This document shows, in pieces, positions 51,334-60,253 of a stretch of DNA of 64,000 nt (within the stretch, counting starts at the first letter, position 1; each line of letters begins with the position of its first letter). This DNA is from Christiangramia crocea (GTDB taxonomy: Bacteria; Bacteroidota; Bacteroidia; Flavobacteriales; Flavobacteriaceae), in contig NZ_JAJSON010000025.1 in the NCBI RefSeq assembly GCF_022410465.1, positions 496,001-560,000 of the forward strand, given 5' to 3'. The notes beneath the pieces were generated by a model, which worked only from the letters and a program-made list of their open reading frames with translations, searched no databases and had not been told where the DNA came from. The translations under genes were made by a program, and so were the position numbers.

Positions 51334-51339
51334 TATATC

Positions 51340-52728
51340 CTATTTCGAGTAATGCGTGGGGACACCCATAAAGCTTTCCGCAGCTTCCATGATGGTCTCT
51401 GAAAGTGTAGGATGCGGATGAATGCTGAGCTCAAGATCTTCTGCAGTGGCTGCCATTTCAATGGCCAGGTTGATCTCCGGGATAAGGCTGCCTGCATTTT
51501 TTCCTGCCACTCCCCCACCAAGGATCCTTCCGTTTTCAGGATCGGTTATTAGTTTTGTAAGCCCGTTTGAAGTTCCCATGCTTACCGCTCTTCCCGATGC
51601 CGACCAGGGGAATTTGAGGATCTTCACTTCTATGCCTTTTTCCTTAGCCCCGGTTTCTGAAAGTCCGGTCCAGGCTATTTCAGGATTTGTAAATACGATT
51701 CCGGGGATAGCGGCCGGATCATAGGCTGCCGACTTATCGCCAGAGATCACCTCAGCGGCAATGCGGCCTTCATGGGTAGCCTTGTGTGCAAGCAGCGGTT
51801 CCCCGGTAAGGTCACCAATCGCATAGATATTTTCAATATTGGTCTGTCGTTTATCATCAACCTTTATAAAGCCATTTTCATCAGTTTTAATACCTGTATT
51901 TTCCAGGTTGAGCCCGGAAGTATTAGGTCTTCTTCCAACTGCCACCAGCACTTTGTCGAACTTAAGCTTATTTTTCTCCTCCTCTTTAGTGCTGAATTCA
52001 ACTTCTATCTTATCCTTTTTGATCTCCAGTGATTCTACCTTAGTATTGAAATAGGTTTCTTTAAAGGGATTTTCATTTTCCAGGATCTTTACCAGGTCCC
52101 TGTCTGCTCCGGGTAAAAAACCCGGGGTCATTTCGGCGATGCTTACCTCACTGCCCAGGCTGGCATAAACGCTTCCCATTTCCAGGCCTATATAACCACC
52201 ACCAATCACCAGTAATGTATCTGGAATTTCAGTTAGTTCCAGCGCATCTGTAGAATCGATCACCTTTTCATGATCAACTTTAATATCAGGAAGCTCAAGG
52301 TTTACAGAACCGGTTGCAATGATGAGATGATCAAATTCAAGTTCTTCTTTCCCTGCCTTGATCTTATTATCTGAAACAAATTCGGCCTTCTCCTGTATAT
52401 ACTCGATGCCTTTGCTTTTAGAAAGTTGTCCCAGGCCTCCGGTTAGTTTTTCCACGACCTTATCCTTCCATTTCCTGATCTTTTTAATATCAATTTCAGG
52501 CTCCCCGAATTCCAATCCCCATTCTGAAGCTTCCCTGGCTTCCTGCTTTATCTTACAAAGGTGGAGCAAGGCTTTGGAAGGGATACAACCACGGTAAAGA
52601 CAAACTCCGCCGGGATTCTCCTGCGGATCTATAAGTGTCACTTTAAGGCCTGATTCAGCAGCCTGAAAAGCGGCGGCATAACCTCCCGGCCCGGCACCAA
52701 TTATAATAAGCTCTTTATTTTTAGCCAT
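51340..52728 (-). CDS. lpd: Dihydrolipoyl dehydrogenase (E3)
   Basis: This 462-residue FAD disulfide reductase has the N-terminal flavin motif GAGPGGYAAAFQ, the redox-active pair in GGVCLYRGCIPSK, the NAD motif (GGGYIGLEMGSVYASLG) and the C-terminal active-site His/Glu (HPHPTLSE). I use the ATG before AKNKELIIIG; a longer frame lacks support. It reoxidises dihydrolipoyl groups of the E2 subunit encoded just upstream. The attC-like repeat B lies within a few bases of its stop. Confidence 0.93.
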   Translation of the reverse strand: MAKNKELIIIGAGPGGYAAAFQAAESGLKVTLIDPQENPGGVCLYRGCIPSKALLHLCKIKQEAREASEWGLEFGEPEIDIKKIRKWKDKVVEKLTGGLGQLSKSKGIEYIQEKAEFVSDNKIKAGKEELEFDHLIIATGSVNLELPDIKVDHEKVIDSTDALELTEIPDTLLVIGGGYIGLEMGSVYASLGSEVSIAEMTPGFLPGADRDLVKILENENPFKETYFNTKVESLEIKKDKIEVEFSTKEEEKNKLKFDKVLVAVGRRPNTSGLNLENTGIKTDENGFIKVDDKRQTNIENIYAIGDLTGEPLLAHKATHEGRIAAEVISGDKSAAYDPAAIPGIVFTNPEIAWTGLSETGAKEKGIEVKILKFPWSASGRAVSMGTSNGLTKLITDPENGRILGGGVAGKNAGSLIPEINLAIEMAATAEDLELSIHPHPTLSETIMEAAESFMGVPTHYSK

Positions 52729-52738
52729 AAGTCTTAGA

Positions 52739-54112
52739 TTAAACGCCGAGTAAGGCTTTATAGGGGTCTTCCAGGGCCTTCGATATCCAGGTGAGGAAAC
52801 GAACCCCGTCAGCACCATCTATCAGTCTATGATCATAAGAAAGGCTAAGGGGCAGTATATCCCTTGCTTGTAGTTCACCATCCATATAAACCGGTTTTTG
52901 CTGCGCCCTGGAAACACCCAGGATCGCTACCTGCGGATGATAGATGATTGGAGTGAAGTTGGTGCCTCCTATCCCGCCTAAATTAGAAATGCTGAAATTA
53001 CCTCCCTTCATTTCTTCTGGTTTCAGTTTCCTGTCACGGGCTTTTTTAGCAAGGTCTTCTATTTCTCCGGCGATCTCGATAATATTCTTCCTGTCCACAT
53101 CTCTTACCACCGGAACAAGCAGTCCTTCTTCGGTATCTACCGCAATCCCGATATTCACATATTTCTTCAGGATCATTTGCTCATTCTCCATATCTATACT
53201 GGCATTGAAATTCGGGAATTGTCTTAAGGCACTAGCCACTATCTTGGTAAGTACGGCGGTTAGGGTCAGGGAAACACCGGCTTTCTCTGCCTTATCCTTA
53301 TTCTTTTCAAGGAATTCTTCTATCCCGGTAATATCGGCCTCATCAAACTGGAATACATGTGGAATGGAGCTCCAGGATGCCGCGGTTCCTTTGGCCGTCG
53401 CACTTCGTATCCCGGAAAGTTCCTTTGTTTCCGTTTCGCCCCATTTGCTGAAATCTGGTAGTTCAGATACCTGTGGCCCTGCCTTACTTTTACTTCCTTC
53501 TTTAGAATGTGCCTTAACATCGTCTTTACTGATGCGCCCATCCTTACCACTGCCTTTTACTTCTGAAAGATCTACTCCAAGCTCCCTGGCAAATCTTCTT
53601 ACGCCGGGAGAAGCAGGTATTTTCTGTCCTTCCTCCCCGGTTTTATCATCCTCATCACTTTCCTTTTTATCTGAATCTTTCTTTTTCTCTGGCTCCCCGC
53701 CTGAATCTTCAGCTTCTTCCTTTGATGAATCTTTTTCTTCTTTATCTTCCTTCTCCTCTTCAGTATCTTCCTCAGAGGTTTCTTTCTTTTTCTTTTTTTC
53801 TGCAGAATCCTGCTTCTCTTTTTTATCTTCTGAATCCTCTGATCCATCTGAATCTTCAGAATCCCCTGAATCTTCTGAAGTTTCCAGCTTAATGATCACA
53901 TCTCCAACATGTACTTCATCTCCTTCGCTAACTTCAACTGAAGCTACTTTCCCTGCTTCTGGTGACGGGATCTCTACTGAAGCCTTATCTGATTCCACGG
54001 TAATAAGGGAATCATCCTTTTCTATGCTGTCTCCTTCAGAGACCAGTACTTCGGTCACCGTGGCCTTATCCACTCCTTCTGCTATCTGCGGAATCTTAAT
54101 TTCTTTCGCCAT
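52739..54112 (-). CDS. aceF: Pyruvate dehydrogenase E2, dihydrolipoyl acetyltransferase
   Basis: This 457-residue E2 has one N-terminal lipoyl domain (lipoylated Lys in ESDKASVEIPSP). A very long acidic, Ser/Lys-rich linker (about 80-160, with EDSGDSEDSDGSEDSED) is followed by a peripheral subunit-binding domain (ASPGVRRFARELGVDLSEV) and the catalytic domain ending DHRLIDGADG. The linker is unusually low-complexity. I start at the ATG of AKEIKIPQIAEG. It is the middle gene of aceE-aceF-lpd. Confidence 0.92.
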   Translation of the reverse strand: MAKEIKIPQIAEGVDKATVTEVLVSEGDSIEKDDSLITVESDKASVEIPSPEAGKVASVEVSEGDEVHVGDVIIKLETSEDSGDSEDSDGSEDSEDKKEKQDSAEKKKKKETSEEDTEEEKEDKEEKDSSKEEAEDSGGEPEKKKDSDKKESDEDDKTGEEGQKIPASPGVRRFARELGVDLSEVKGSGKDGRISKDDVKAHSKEGSKSKAGPQVSELPDFSKWGETETKELSGIRSATAKGTAASWSSIPHVFQFDEADITGIEEFLEKNKDKAEKAGVSLTLTAVLTKIVASALRQFPNFNASIDMENEQMILKKYVNIGIAVDTEEGLLVPVVRDVDRKNIIEIAGEIEDLAKKARDRKLKPEEMKGGNFSISNLGGIGGTNFTPIIYHPQVAILGVSRAQQKPVYMDGELQARDILPLSLSYDHRLIDGADGVRFLTWISKALEDPYKALLGV

Positions 54113-54140
54113 ATTCAAATTTTTTGATCGGTATTATTTA

Positions 54141-56801
54141 TCAGGACCTTCTGGGGTCTCCTTTTTCCGGGTTTATGTTTAGATCTTTCGCAGCCTTTTT
54201 AAGCGTATCATTTTTCAGGTCCTTCTTCAGGGCAAGTTCATATAAGGTTGCATATACAATATGGGCTGCATTAACCTCGAAGAATTTCCTGAGCTGTTTC
54301 CTGGAATCACTTCTTCCAAAACCATCGGTACCCAGGCTCACCGGTTTTTCAGGGAACCATTTCGAAATAGATTCGGGCAGGGCTTTTACATAATCTGAAG
54401 CCGCCACAAAAACACCTTTTTCCTTTTTCAGGCATTGTTCTATATAATTCCTTTCCGGATTCATTCTGGAGCTTAAGCGATTGCGACGATCGGTATCTAT
54501 CCCGTTATCATAAAGGGCCTTGTAGCTGGTAATGCTCCAAACATCGGCACTTACATCATAATCTTCCTCCAGTATCTTTGCGGCTTCCAGCACTTCAGTC
54601 ATGATGGCCCCGCTTCCAAAGAGATGAGCTTTATGATCTGAATCCTTTTCTGAACTTCTGAACCTGTACATTCCTTTAAGGATGCCTTCTTCAACATCTT
54701 CAGGCATTTCAGGCATAGGATAAGTGTCGTTCCCGGCGGTGATATAATAGAAATAAGATTCCTTATCTACGTACATTTCTTTGATACCGTGCTTCACGAT
54801 CACTGCCATTTCATAGGCAAAAGCCGGATCGTAGGCTTTTACGGTAGGGAAGGCATAGGCATAGAGATGACTTTGCCCGTCCTGGTGCTGTAGACCTTCA
54901 CCCGGTAAACTTGTCCTTCCGGAGATCCCACCTATCAGGAAGCCTTTGGCTCCTGCATCTGCCGCCGCCCAGATAAGATCGGCGGTACGCTGGAATCCGA
55001 ACATGGAATAAAAGAAATAAAAAGGGATAATATTAAGGGCATGATTAAGATAAGCAGTTCCTGCGGCAATAAATTCAGCGGTACAACCGGACTCGGTGAT
55101 ACCTTCCTCGAGGATCGCCCCGTCCCTGACCTCCTTATAATAAAGCAGGCTGTCCTTATCTACTGGTTCATATTGCTGACCGCCGGGAGCATAGATCCCT
55201 GCCTGCTGGAAAAGGGACTCCATCCCAAAGGTCCTGGATTCATCAGGAATAATAGGGGTTATAAGGTCAGCTGTATTTTCATCTTTCAATAACTTGCTTA
55301 ATATCTGAACCAGCACGCTGGTAGTTCCGGCTTCATCATCTCCCGAGCCTTCATAGAATTTGCTGAAAATGTCTTCAGATGGTTCCTTAAGAGGTTCAGA
55401 ATGATCCTTCCTTTCCGGAATATATCCGCCCAGTTCTTCCCTGCGTTCGTTAAGGTATTCCAGCTCCTCGCTGTCCTTAGAGGGTTTAATGAATTTTATA
55501 TCCTCCAGGTCTTCGTCTGAAAGGGGCACGTTGAAATAATCCCTGAACTGCTTAAGCCCGTCCATATCCATTTTCTTGGTCTGGTGAGAGACATTGCTGG
55601 CCTCGCCGGCCTCGCCCTGTCCATAACCTTTGATAGTATGAGCAAGGATAATGCTGGGCCCATCTGAATATTCGGTGGCTTTTTTATAGGCATTAAAGAC
55701 CTTTACCGGATCATGACCTCCACGGTCCCTGATGAGTTCCTTTAACTGGTCATCTGAATAGCCTTTTACAAGTTCCGCAAGATCATCGTCTTTCGCGAAA
55801 AGATTTTCCCTGATGAATTCACCGTTCTCAAAGGCCAGTTTCTGCATTTCTCCATCGGTGAGTTGGGCAAGGCTATGTTGTAGTTTATTGCTTTTATCCC
55901 TGGCAAAGAGTTCGTCCCATTTTCTGCCCCAAAGCACTTTGATCACGTTCCAGCCGGCACCTTTAAAAAGGCCTTCCAGTTCCTGGATGATCTTCTGGTT
56001 TCCGCGCACCGGGCCGTCGAGTCTCTGCAGGTTACAGTCCACCACAAAAATGAGATTATCCAGTTTGTCCCGGGCGGCTATGCTTATAGCTCCACGGGCT
56101 TCTGGCTCATCCATTTCTCCATCCCCGAGAAATGCCCATACTTTCCTGTTATCATCTTCTATGAGTTCACGGTTCTGCAAATATTTATTGAACCTTGCCT
56201 GGTAAATGGCCATGATAGGACCAAGTCCCATGGATACAGTAGGAAAATTCCAGAATTCCGGCATTAATCTGGGATGCGGATATGAGGTAAGCGCTTTCTC
56301 TTCTTTGATCTCCCTCCTGAAATTCTCCAGATGCTCTTCGCTTAACCTGCCTTCCAGGAATGCCCTGGAATAAATCCCGGGCGAAGCATGACCCTGGAAA
56401 TAGATAAAATCTGCCCTGTCTTTTTCGTGTACTTTAAAGAAATGATTGAAGCCTACTTCCCAAAGATGGGAAATGGAAGCATAGGTAGAAATATGCCCTC
56501 CAATACCGGCTTTCTTTTTATTGGCCTTTGCCACCATGGCCATGGCGTTCCAGCGAATGATGGCCTGTATCTTTGCTTCCAGTTCCAGTTTACCCGGGTA
56601 GGCTGTTTCCTCTTCTGTGGCTATGGTATTGACGTAGGGAGTAACGCGACCGGTTGGCAGATCGATGCCTTTTTTAGCGGCTTCTTCCTGCAATAACTGC
56701 AGGATCTCTGTGGCGCGTTCTTCGGGTTCATTGGCGAGGATCCAGCGGTAAGAATCCAGCCACTCCATGTTCTCAATCTCAAATTTCTCCTTTTCTGCCA
56801 T
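54141..56801 (-). CDS. aceE: Pyruvate dehydrogenase E1, homodimeric type
   Basis: This 886-residue thiamine-diphosphate enzyme is of the homodimeric AceE type. The cofactor-binding GDGEMDEPEARGAISIAA (with the later NLQRLDGPVRGN) and the transketolase-like central domain (EGITESGCTAEFIAAGTAYL and FGFQRTADLIWAAADAGAKG) are intact. It decarboxylates pyruvate and acetylates the lipoyl group of E2. It is the first gene of the aceE-aceF-lpd operon. Confidence 0.95.
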   Translation of the reverse strand: MAEKEKFEIENMEWLDSYRWILANEPEERATEILQLLQEEAAKKGIDLPTGRVTPYVNTIATEEETAYPGKLELEAKIQAIIRWNAMAMVAKANKKKAGIGGHISTYASISHLWEVGFNHFFKVHEKDRADFIYFQGHASPGIYSRAFLEGRLSEEHLENFRREIKEEKALTSYPHPRLMPEFWNFPTVSMGLGPIMAIYQARFNKYLQNRELIEDDNRKVWAFLGDGEMDEPEARGAISIAARDKLDNLIFVVDCNLQRLDGPVRGNQKIIQELEGLFKGAGWNVIKVLWGRKWDELFARDKSNKLQHSLAQLTDGEMQKLAFENGEFIRENLFAKDDDLAELVKGYSDDQLKELIRDRGGHDPVKVFNAYKKATEYSDGPSIILAHTIKGYGQGEAGEASNVSHQTKKMDMDGLKQFRDYFNVPLSDEDLEDIKFIKPSKDSEELEYLNERREELGGYIPERKDHSEPLKEPSEDIFSKFYEGSGDDEAGTTSVLVQILSKLLKDENTADLITPIIPDESRTFGMESLFQQAGIYAPGGQQYEPVDKDSLLYYKEVRDGAILEEGITESGCTAEFIAAGTAYLNHALNIIPFYFFYSMFGFQRTADLIWAAADAGAKGFLIGGISGRTSLPGEGLQHQDGQSHLYAYAFPTVKAYDPAFAYEMAVIVKHGIKEMYVDKESYFYYITAGNDTYPMPEMPEDVEEGILKGMYRFRSSEKDSDHKAHLFGSGAIMTEVLEAAKILEEDYDVSADVWSITSYKALYDNGIDTDRRNRLSSRMNPERNYIEQCLKKEKGVFVAASDYVKALPESISKWFPEKPVSLGTDGFGRSDSRKQLRKFFEVNAAHIVYATLYELALKKDLKNDTLKKAAKDLNINPEKGDPRRS

Positions 56802-57051
56802 GCCTTAGAGTTTAGGTTTTATCGAGGTCTCCCTTTCAAATTAGTTTTTAAAGGAATGAGAATCAAATGATTAACATAAGATTATCAGGAATCTAAAAGG
56901 GAGGTTAAGAAAAGTTGGTTGTTATCAAGATGTTTATAAGATTATTTAGAGTTAACCGTAACAGGAATTAGTATTCCTTAACTTAGCCTGAAACCTCTGT
57001 TTATCCCGGAACATTCTCGGATAAAAATGTATTTTTAGGGACATATAACGA

Positions 57052-57060
57052 GTTGGCAAC
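57052..57060. repeat. attC-like core opening cassette 3
   Basis: GTTGGCAAC here is the reverse complement of GTTGCCAAC (58091-58099) after the second gene. A weak relic of the conserved 3' arm (ATATAACGA) precedes it, and a stem of TTTATCC and GGATAAA lies just upstream. Confidence 0.55.
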
Positions 57061-57065
57061 AATTT

Positions 57066-57683
57066 ATGAAAAGAGAAATTAGAGAAAAATTACTTCTTGC
57101 CGATCTTCCTGAACAGACGGAAGGCGATTATATTAATTTAAAAATCCCAGAACATTTAGAACCTCGTTGTTTAGGGTATGCTAATATGTTTGCAGACCTG
57201 GAAATTTGTAGTAATGCACTTGATAAATTAGAAAAGTCAGAAGACGAAATAATTACAAATGCTTTGTTTACAACTATAATAATTTCCTATGGAAGATGCT
57301 TTACAGACAGTAGTAGTTCAAAGACACCAAAACTTGAAGACAAAATTTTTAAGAACAATCCTGACTTAGAAAATTTACATAAAGATTTAATGGAAATGAG
57401 GCATAATTTTATTGCTCACCGAGGATTTTCAGACCACTCTGTCGGAAAAGCATTTTTACAAATTTCACCTTCAAAAATGCAGGGTAGTATTAAGGTAGGA
57501 CATCTGTTCACAAATAATTTCTCAGTAGAAGAATTACCTAGATATAAAGCTCTATTTGATTTTACAATGCTGGAAATCAGGAAAAAATTCAGCAAGGCAG
57601 AAAAACATATAGTTCAAGAGATTTTTAAAGATTTGAAACCTGGTGATTTAAAAAGATTAGTAATTACAGATTACCCACAATAA
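57066..57683 (+). CDS. Predicted HEPN-like protein on cassette 3
   Basis: This 205-residue protein shows the segment MRHNFIAHRGFSDH (about 117-130), an R-x5-H arrangement typical of the HEPN superfamily. That superfamily includes ribonucleases in toxin and phage-defence systems. The flanking helices (NALFTTIIISYGRCFTDSSS) fit an all-helical fold. A small protein follows 91 bp later in the same cassette. The functional label is inference from the motif; it could be a toxin or abortive-infection protein. Confidence 0.5.
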   Translation: MKREIREKLLLADLPEQTEGDYINLKIPEHLEPRCLGYANMFADLEICSNALDKLEKSEDEIITNALFTTIIISYGRCFTDSSSSKTPKLEDKIFKNNPDLENLHKDLMEMRHNFIAHRGFSDHSVGKAFLQISPSKMQGSIKVGHLFTNNFSVEELPRYKALFDFTMLEIRKKFSKAEKHIVQEIFKDLKPGDLKRLVITDYPQ

Positions 57684-57774
57684 TGATAGATAATTTAAAT
57701 GTTAATAAATAGCATCAATTATCTATCTCCTTAAACTTTAAAATTCTATAGTTTTAACGGTAAATATAAAACCA

Positions 57775-58053
57775 ATGGACTTTAAAAAAGCAGTTGAAAT
57801 TAAAGAGCAAAATCTAGAGTTAGTGGGTAAAAATGTAAATGGTGCTGTAATTGACGAAATTTTAATATACCCAACCAAAAATGAAAGCTTCCAAAGATTT
57901 TTACAATTATATAGACGCTACAATGATGCAGACTATGCAATTGCACCTTTCGTAAATGAAAATGTAGAGGTTAGATGCTTAATCGATAAAAGTAGATTCT
58001 TTACTCAAAACTTTTTTGCTCATTTAAGTATTGAAGAAGCAAAAAGAAATTAA
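57775..58053 (+). CDS. Small protein, second gene of cassette 3
   Basis: This 92-residue protein has a charged helical N-terminus (FKKAVEIKEQNLELVGKNVN) and a central segment (FLQLYRRYNDADYAIAPFVN). No family is recognised. It is encoded after the HEPN-like gene within the same matched-end cassette, so it could be its partner or antitoxin. The IS110-family element begins about 48 bp further. Confidence 0.55.
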   Translation: MDFKKAVEIKEQNLELVGKNVNGAVIDEILIYPTKNESFQRFLQLYRRYNDADYAIAPFVNENVEVRCLIDKSRFFTQNFFAHLSIEEAKRN

Positions 58054-58127
58054 TTTTTGCTAATAATTTTATGCTTTAAATTCATAAACAGTTGCCAACA
58101 AAGAACTAAGGTAAAATCCAAGTAGTT

Positions 58128-59132
58128 TTAAGCTAATTTCGACATATAATTTTCCTGGTAATAAGTTCCGGACTTAGCTATTGCAAATGCCTGTTTCAGG
58201 AGCTTATTACATACGGCTATTAGTGCCAGTTTCTTACTCTTTCCCTTCTCTACTATTCGCTCATAAATTTCCCTGCAGGCCTTATTGGTTTTACAGGCAG
58301 TGAAGCTACACATGAATAATAAATTGCGAAGTTTTCGGTTCCCTACTTTACTTATTCTGCTACGGCCTCTTACACTTGTTCCGGATTGCCTAATCGTTGG
58401 TGTGATCCCGGTATAACAGCAAAGTTGCCTGGCATTCTCAAAACTGGTAAATCCGTCTGTAAGTACAATTAACAGCATCGCCGTTTTCTTTCCCATTCCC
58501 GGAATGCTGGTTAATTGCTCCAGTTGCTCTTCCTGGGCTTTTCTGATTAAGAATTCCAGCTTGGTTTCGATCTGAGCCAATTCCTTCTCTAATTGCTTCA
58601 ACATTCTAACAAGAGATCTACTTACAGTCTTTGAGGGTGTTCCTAAAGCTTTTTCGCCATGGATCTTATTCTTAATAGCTGTTCGTTGTTTCAGGTAAAG
58701 ATCCTGAAGACTCAGTAGTTGCAAGCATTCTGCCTGAACAGCATTCCTGGCTGTGTACAATGGAACTTCTGCTGCCTGTGCATATTCACAGATCGCCTTA
58801 GCATCGCTCTTATCCGTCTTGATCTTGGAGAGCTTCATTTGAATAAAACGCTTTACCGAAAGTGGATTCACAACCGATACCGTTATACCATTCTCGTATA
58901 GATATTGAGCCAGCCTGTAATGATAGTAGCCAGTAGCTTCCATAACAACTAAACTGTCTTTCTTAATGAACTTCAGTAAGCCTTTAAAGCCTTTTACATC
59001 ATTGGAGAATTGATCATGCTTGCCATCCTGGTCAACTACATCAAAGAATGATTTACTGATGTCTACTCCGTAAAAATGTTTAATTTTATCCATAAGAGAA
59101 TGATTGGAAAGAACAGCTACTTTGGTTTTCAT
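58128..59132 (-). CDS. IS110-family (DEDD) transposase
   Basis: This 334-residue recombinase has an N-terminal RuvC-like DEDD domain (Asp24 in YGVDISK, Glu65 in VVMEATGYY, Asp107 and Asp110 in KTDKSDAK). The C-terminal Transposase_20 domain has the helix-hairpin-helix-like TSIPGMGKKTAMLL and the catalytic Ser region RQSGTSVRGRSR (near 249-260). A shorter start at residue 14 is possible. Length and motifs are intact, so the element may be active. Recombinases of this family are guided by a bridge RNA from the non-coding end. Confidence 0.93.
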   Translation of the reverse strand: MKTKVAVLSNHSLMDKIKHFYGVDISKSFFDVVDQDGKHDQFSNDVKGFKGLLKFIKKDSLVVMEATGYYHYRLAQYLYENGITVSVVNPLSVKRFIQMKLSKIKTDKSDAKAICEYAQAAEVPLYTARNAVQAECLQLLSLQDLYLKQRTAIKNKIHGEKALGTPSKTVSRSLVRMLKQLEKELAQIETKLEFLIRKAQEEQLEQLTSIPGMGKKTAMLLIVLTDGFTSFENARQLCCYTGITPTIRQSGTSVRGRSRISKVGNRKLRNLLFMCSFTACKTNKACREIYERIVEKGKSKKLALIAVCNKLLKQAFAIAKSGTYYQENYMSKLA

Positions 59133-59183
59133 CGACTTAAAAACGAGATCCAGGTCTCACAGAACTAAACGAAATTAAAGTAG

Positions 59184-59256
59184 AAAAGAGAGGGGATTAT
59201 CATTGTTGACGGAATCTCTAGTTCCCACGGTTCATGTAATCTTATTCCTCTCTTTT
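59184..59256 (-). ncRNA. Candidate IS110 bridge RNA (structured non-coding end)
   Basis: In the 170-bp non-coding end upstream of the transposase, the arms AAAAGAGAGGGGATTA (59184-59199) and TAATCTTATTCCTCTCTTTT (59237-59256) form a long stem with a bulge and a loop. IS110-group elements carry their bridge RNA at this side. The stem is clearly visible; the RNA role and strand are inference. Confidence 0.4.
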
Positions 59257-59302
59257 GTTCTTTCTGGTTATACAATCAAAATTTAGAGAAATTAAACTTA
59301 AG

Positions 59303-59429
59303 ACGGTTCATCGCCAATAAGCGGCACCGTTAGTAAGAGAATAATTAACTTGACCACCAAACTAATACTAAGCCGACAAATCCGCGTCCCCTACTCCGCC
59401 AACTGGCGATAACCGAGACCGTTGCCCAC
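59303..59429. repeat. attC-like site C (right part, interrupted by the IS)
   Basis: The sequence runs from ACGGTTCATCGCCAATA through GCACCGTTAG, AATTAACTTGACC and CCGACAAATCCGCG to GGCGATAACCGAGACCGTTG, ending in the core GTTGCCCAC at 59421-59429. The perfect palindrome of other copies is deleted. The 5' ACGGT/ATCGCC and the 3' GGCGAT/ACCGT are complementary, with extra unpaired bases on one side. Confidence 0.75.
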
Positions 59430-59432
59430 AAT

Positions 59433-60065
59433 ATGCAGAAAGATATGATCCAAACTTTATTTATTATAATAGTTCTCGTTATCGGACTATTTTTTGCATT
59501 TAATTATGGAAAGAAAACAAAGAATGAAGTTATTGAATATAAAGCTTCACAATCAGAAAAAACTTTAGAAGAAATATCTGAACAAAAAAGTTTAGATAAA
59601 CCTAATAGAACTCCAGAGTTTGAATCCTTAAGTAAAAAAGCCTACGAATATTTGAATCAGCAACAAAAATATGCCGAAGAAGAATATGGAATTGGTAAAT
59701 ACGAAAAATGGTTTTACGACCAAGAAACAGGTTTGCTAACTTTTTCCGATAATGATGAAATCAAGCTGAAAATAAAATATGAATCAGTAGGGTCAATTTC
59801 AAAAATAAGTGAAACCTGGCTCTGGTCATGGGCAAATGAACACTTAGAACAAATAGTAAAATCTGATATTAAAAAAGTTAAGAAATATGGAGAAGAGAAT
59901 AATATTGAAGCATTAACGAAAAGAAAATGGCATGCAGATCAATATGATGGTTGGGAAATGACAGCTATAAGTGCATATTTAATGAAAGCAAAAGGTGCTT
60001 ATAGAGTTCCAACGGAGAATACATATTCTTTTATGATTTTTAAAGACATAATCGATTTAAGATAA
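59433..60065 (+). CDS. Single-helix membrane-anchored protein on cassette 4
   Basis: This 210-residue protein has one N-terminal transmembrane helix (TLFIIIVLVIGLFFAF) followed by a charged helical region and a soluble domain with repeated aromatic residues (WFYDQETGLLTFSDNDEI, ISETWLWSWANEH and YDGWEMTAISAYL). It is not a recognised family. The start is 12 bp after the core GTTGCCCAC. The stop is 15 bp before the inverse core GTGGGCAAC. Confidence 0.7.
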   Translation: MQKDMIQTLFIIIVLVIGLFFAFNYGKKTKNEVIEYKASQSEKTLEEISEQKSLDKPNRTPEFESLSKKAYEYLNQQQKYAEEEYGIGKYEKWFYDQETGLLTFSDNDEIKLKIKYESVGSISKISETWLWSWANEHLEQIVKSDIKKVKKYGEENNIEALTKRKWHADQYDGWEMTAISAYLMKAKGAYRVPTENTYSFMIFKDIIDLR

Positions 60066-60080
60066 TTGGAAAAGCATACA

Positions 60081-60228
60081 GTGGGCAACAATGGTACATC
60101 GCCAATAGCCGGCACCGCAAGAAAGAAAATAATTAACTTGACCAACCAATACTAAGCCGACATCCCGATAGCTATCGGGACCGTGTCCTTTACTCCCGCA
60201 ACTTGTATTAACCGGGACCATTGGCTGC
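60081..60228. repeat. Complete attC-like site D
   Basis: The site begins with GTGGGCAAC, the reverse complement of the core GTTGCCCAC that opened cassette 4. It passes through ACATCGCCAATAGCCGG, AATTAACTTGACC, GCCGACAT and the palindrome CCCGATAGCTATCGGG (60164-60179). It ends in AACCGGGACCATTGGCTGC. The last bases (TTGGCTGC, 60221-60228) open cassette 5 and pair with GCAGCCAA at 60781-60788. Confidence 0.75.
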
Positions 60229-60253
60229 AGGCAAATATGCTAGGAAAAGGAAG

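Larger units (their letters stand above)
58102..59303 (-). mobile_element. IS110-family insertion sequence inside an attC-like site
   Basis: The element carries one transposase gene (minus strand). On its left is only the GTTGCCAACAA of the split site; on its right the site resumes at GACGGTTCATCGCCAATA. No target duplication or terminal inverted repeat is evident, as expected for the family. About 170 bp of non-coding sequence precede the transposase. The exact ends are estimates; AACTAAG on the left and AACTTAAG on the right may mark the core. Confidence 0.75.

Noticed and set aside
52944-54182. 412-residue plus-strand frame opposite aceF
   Set aside because: It is very rich in Ser and Phe, which is what the antisense of the Glu/Lys/Ser-rich E2 linker gives. 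The E2 protein on the minus strand is certain.
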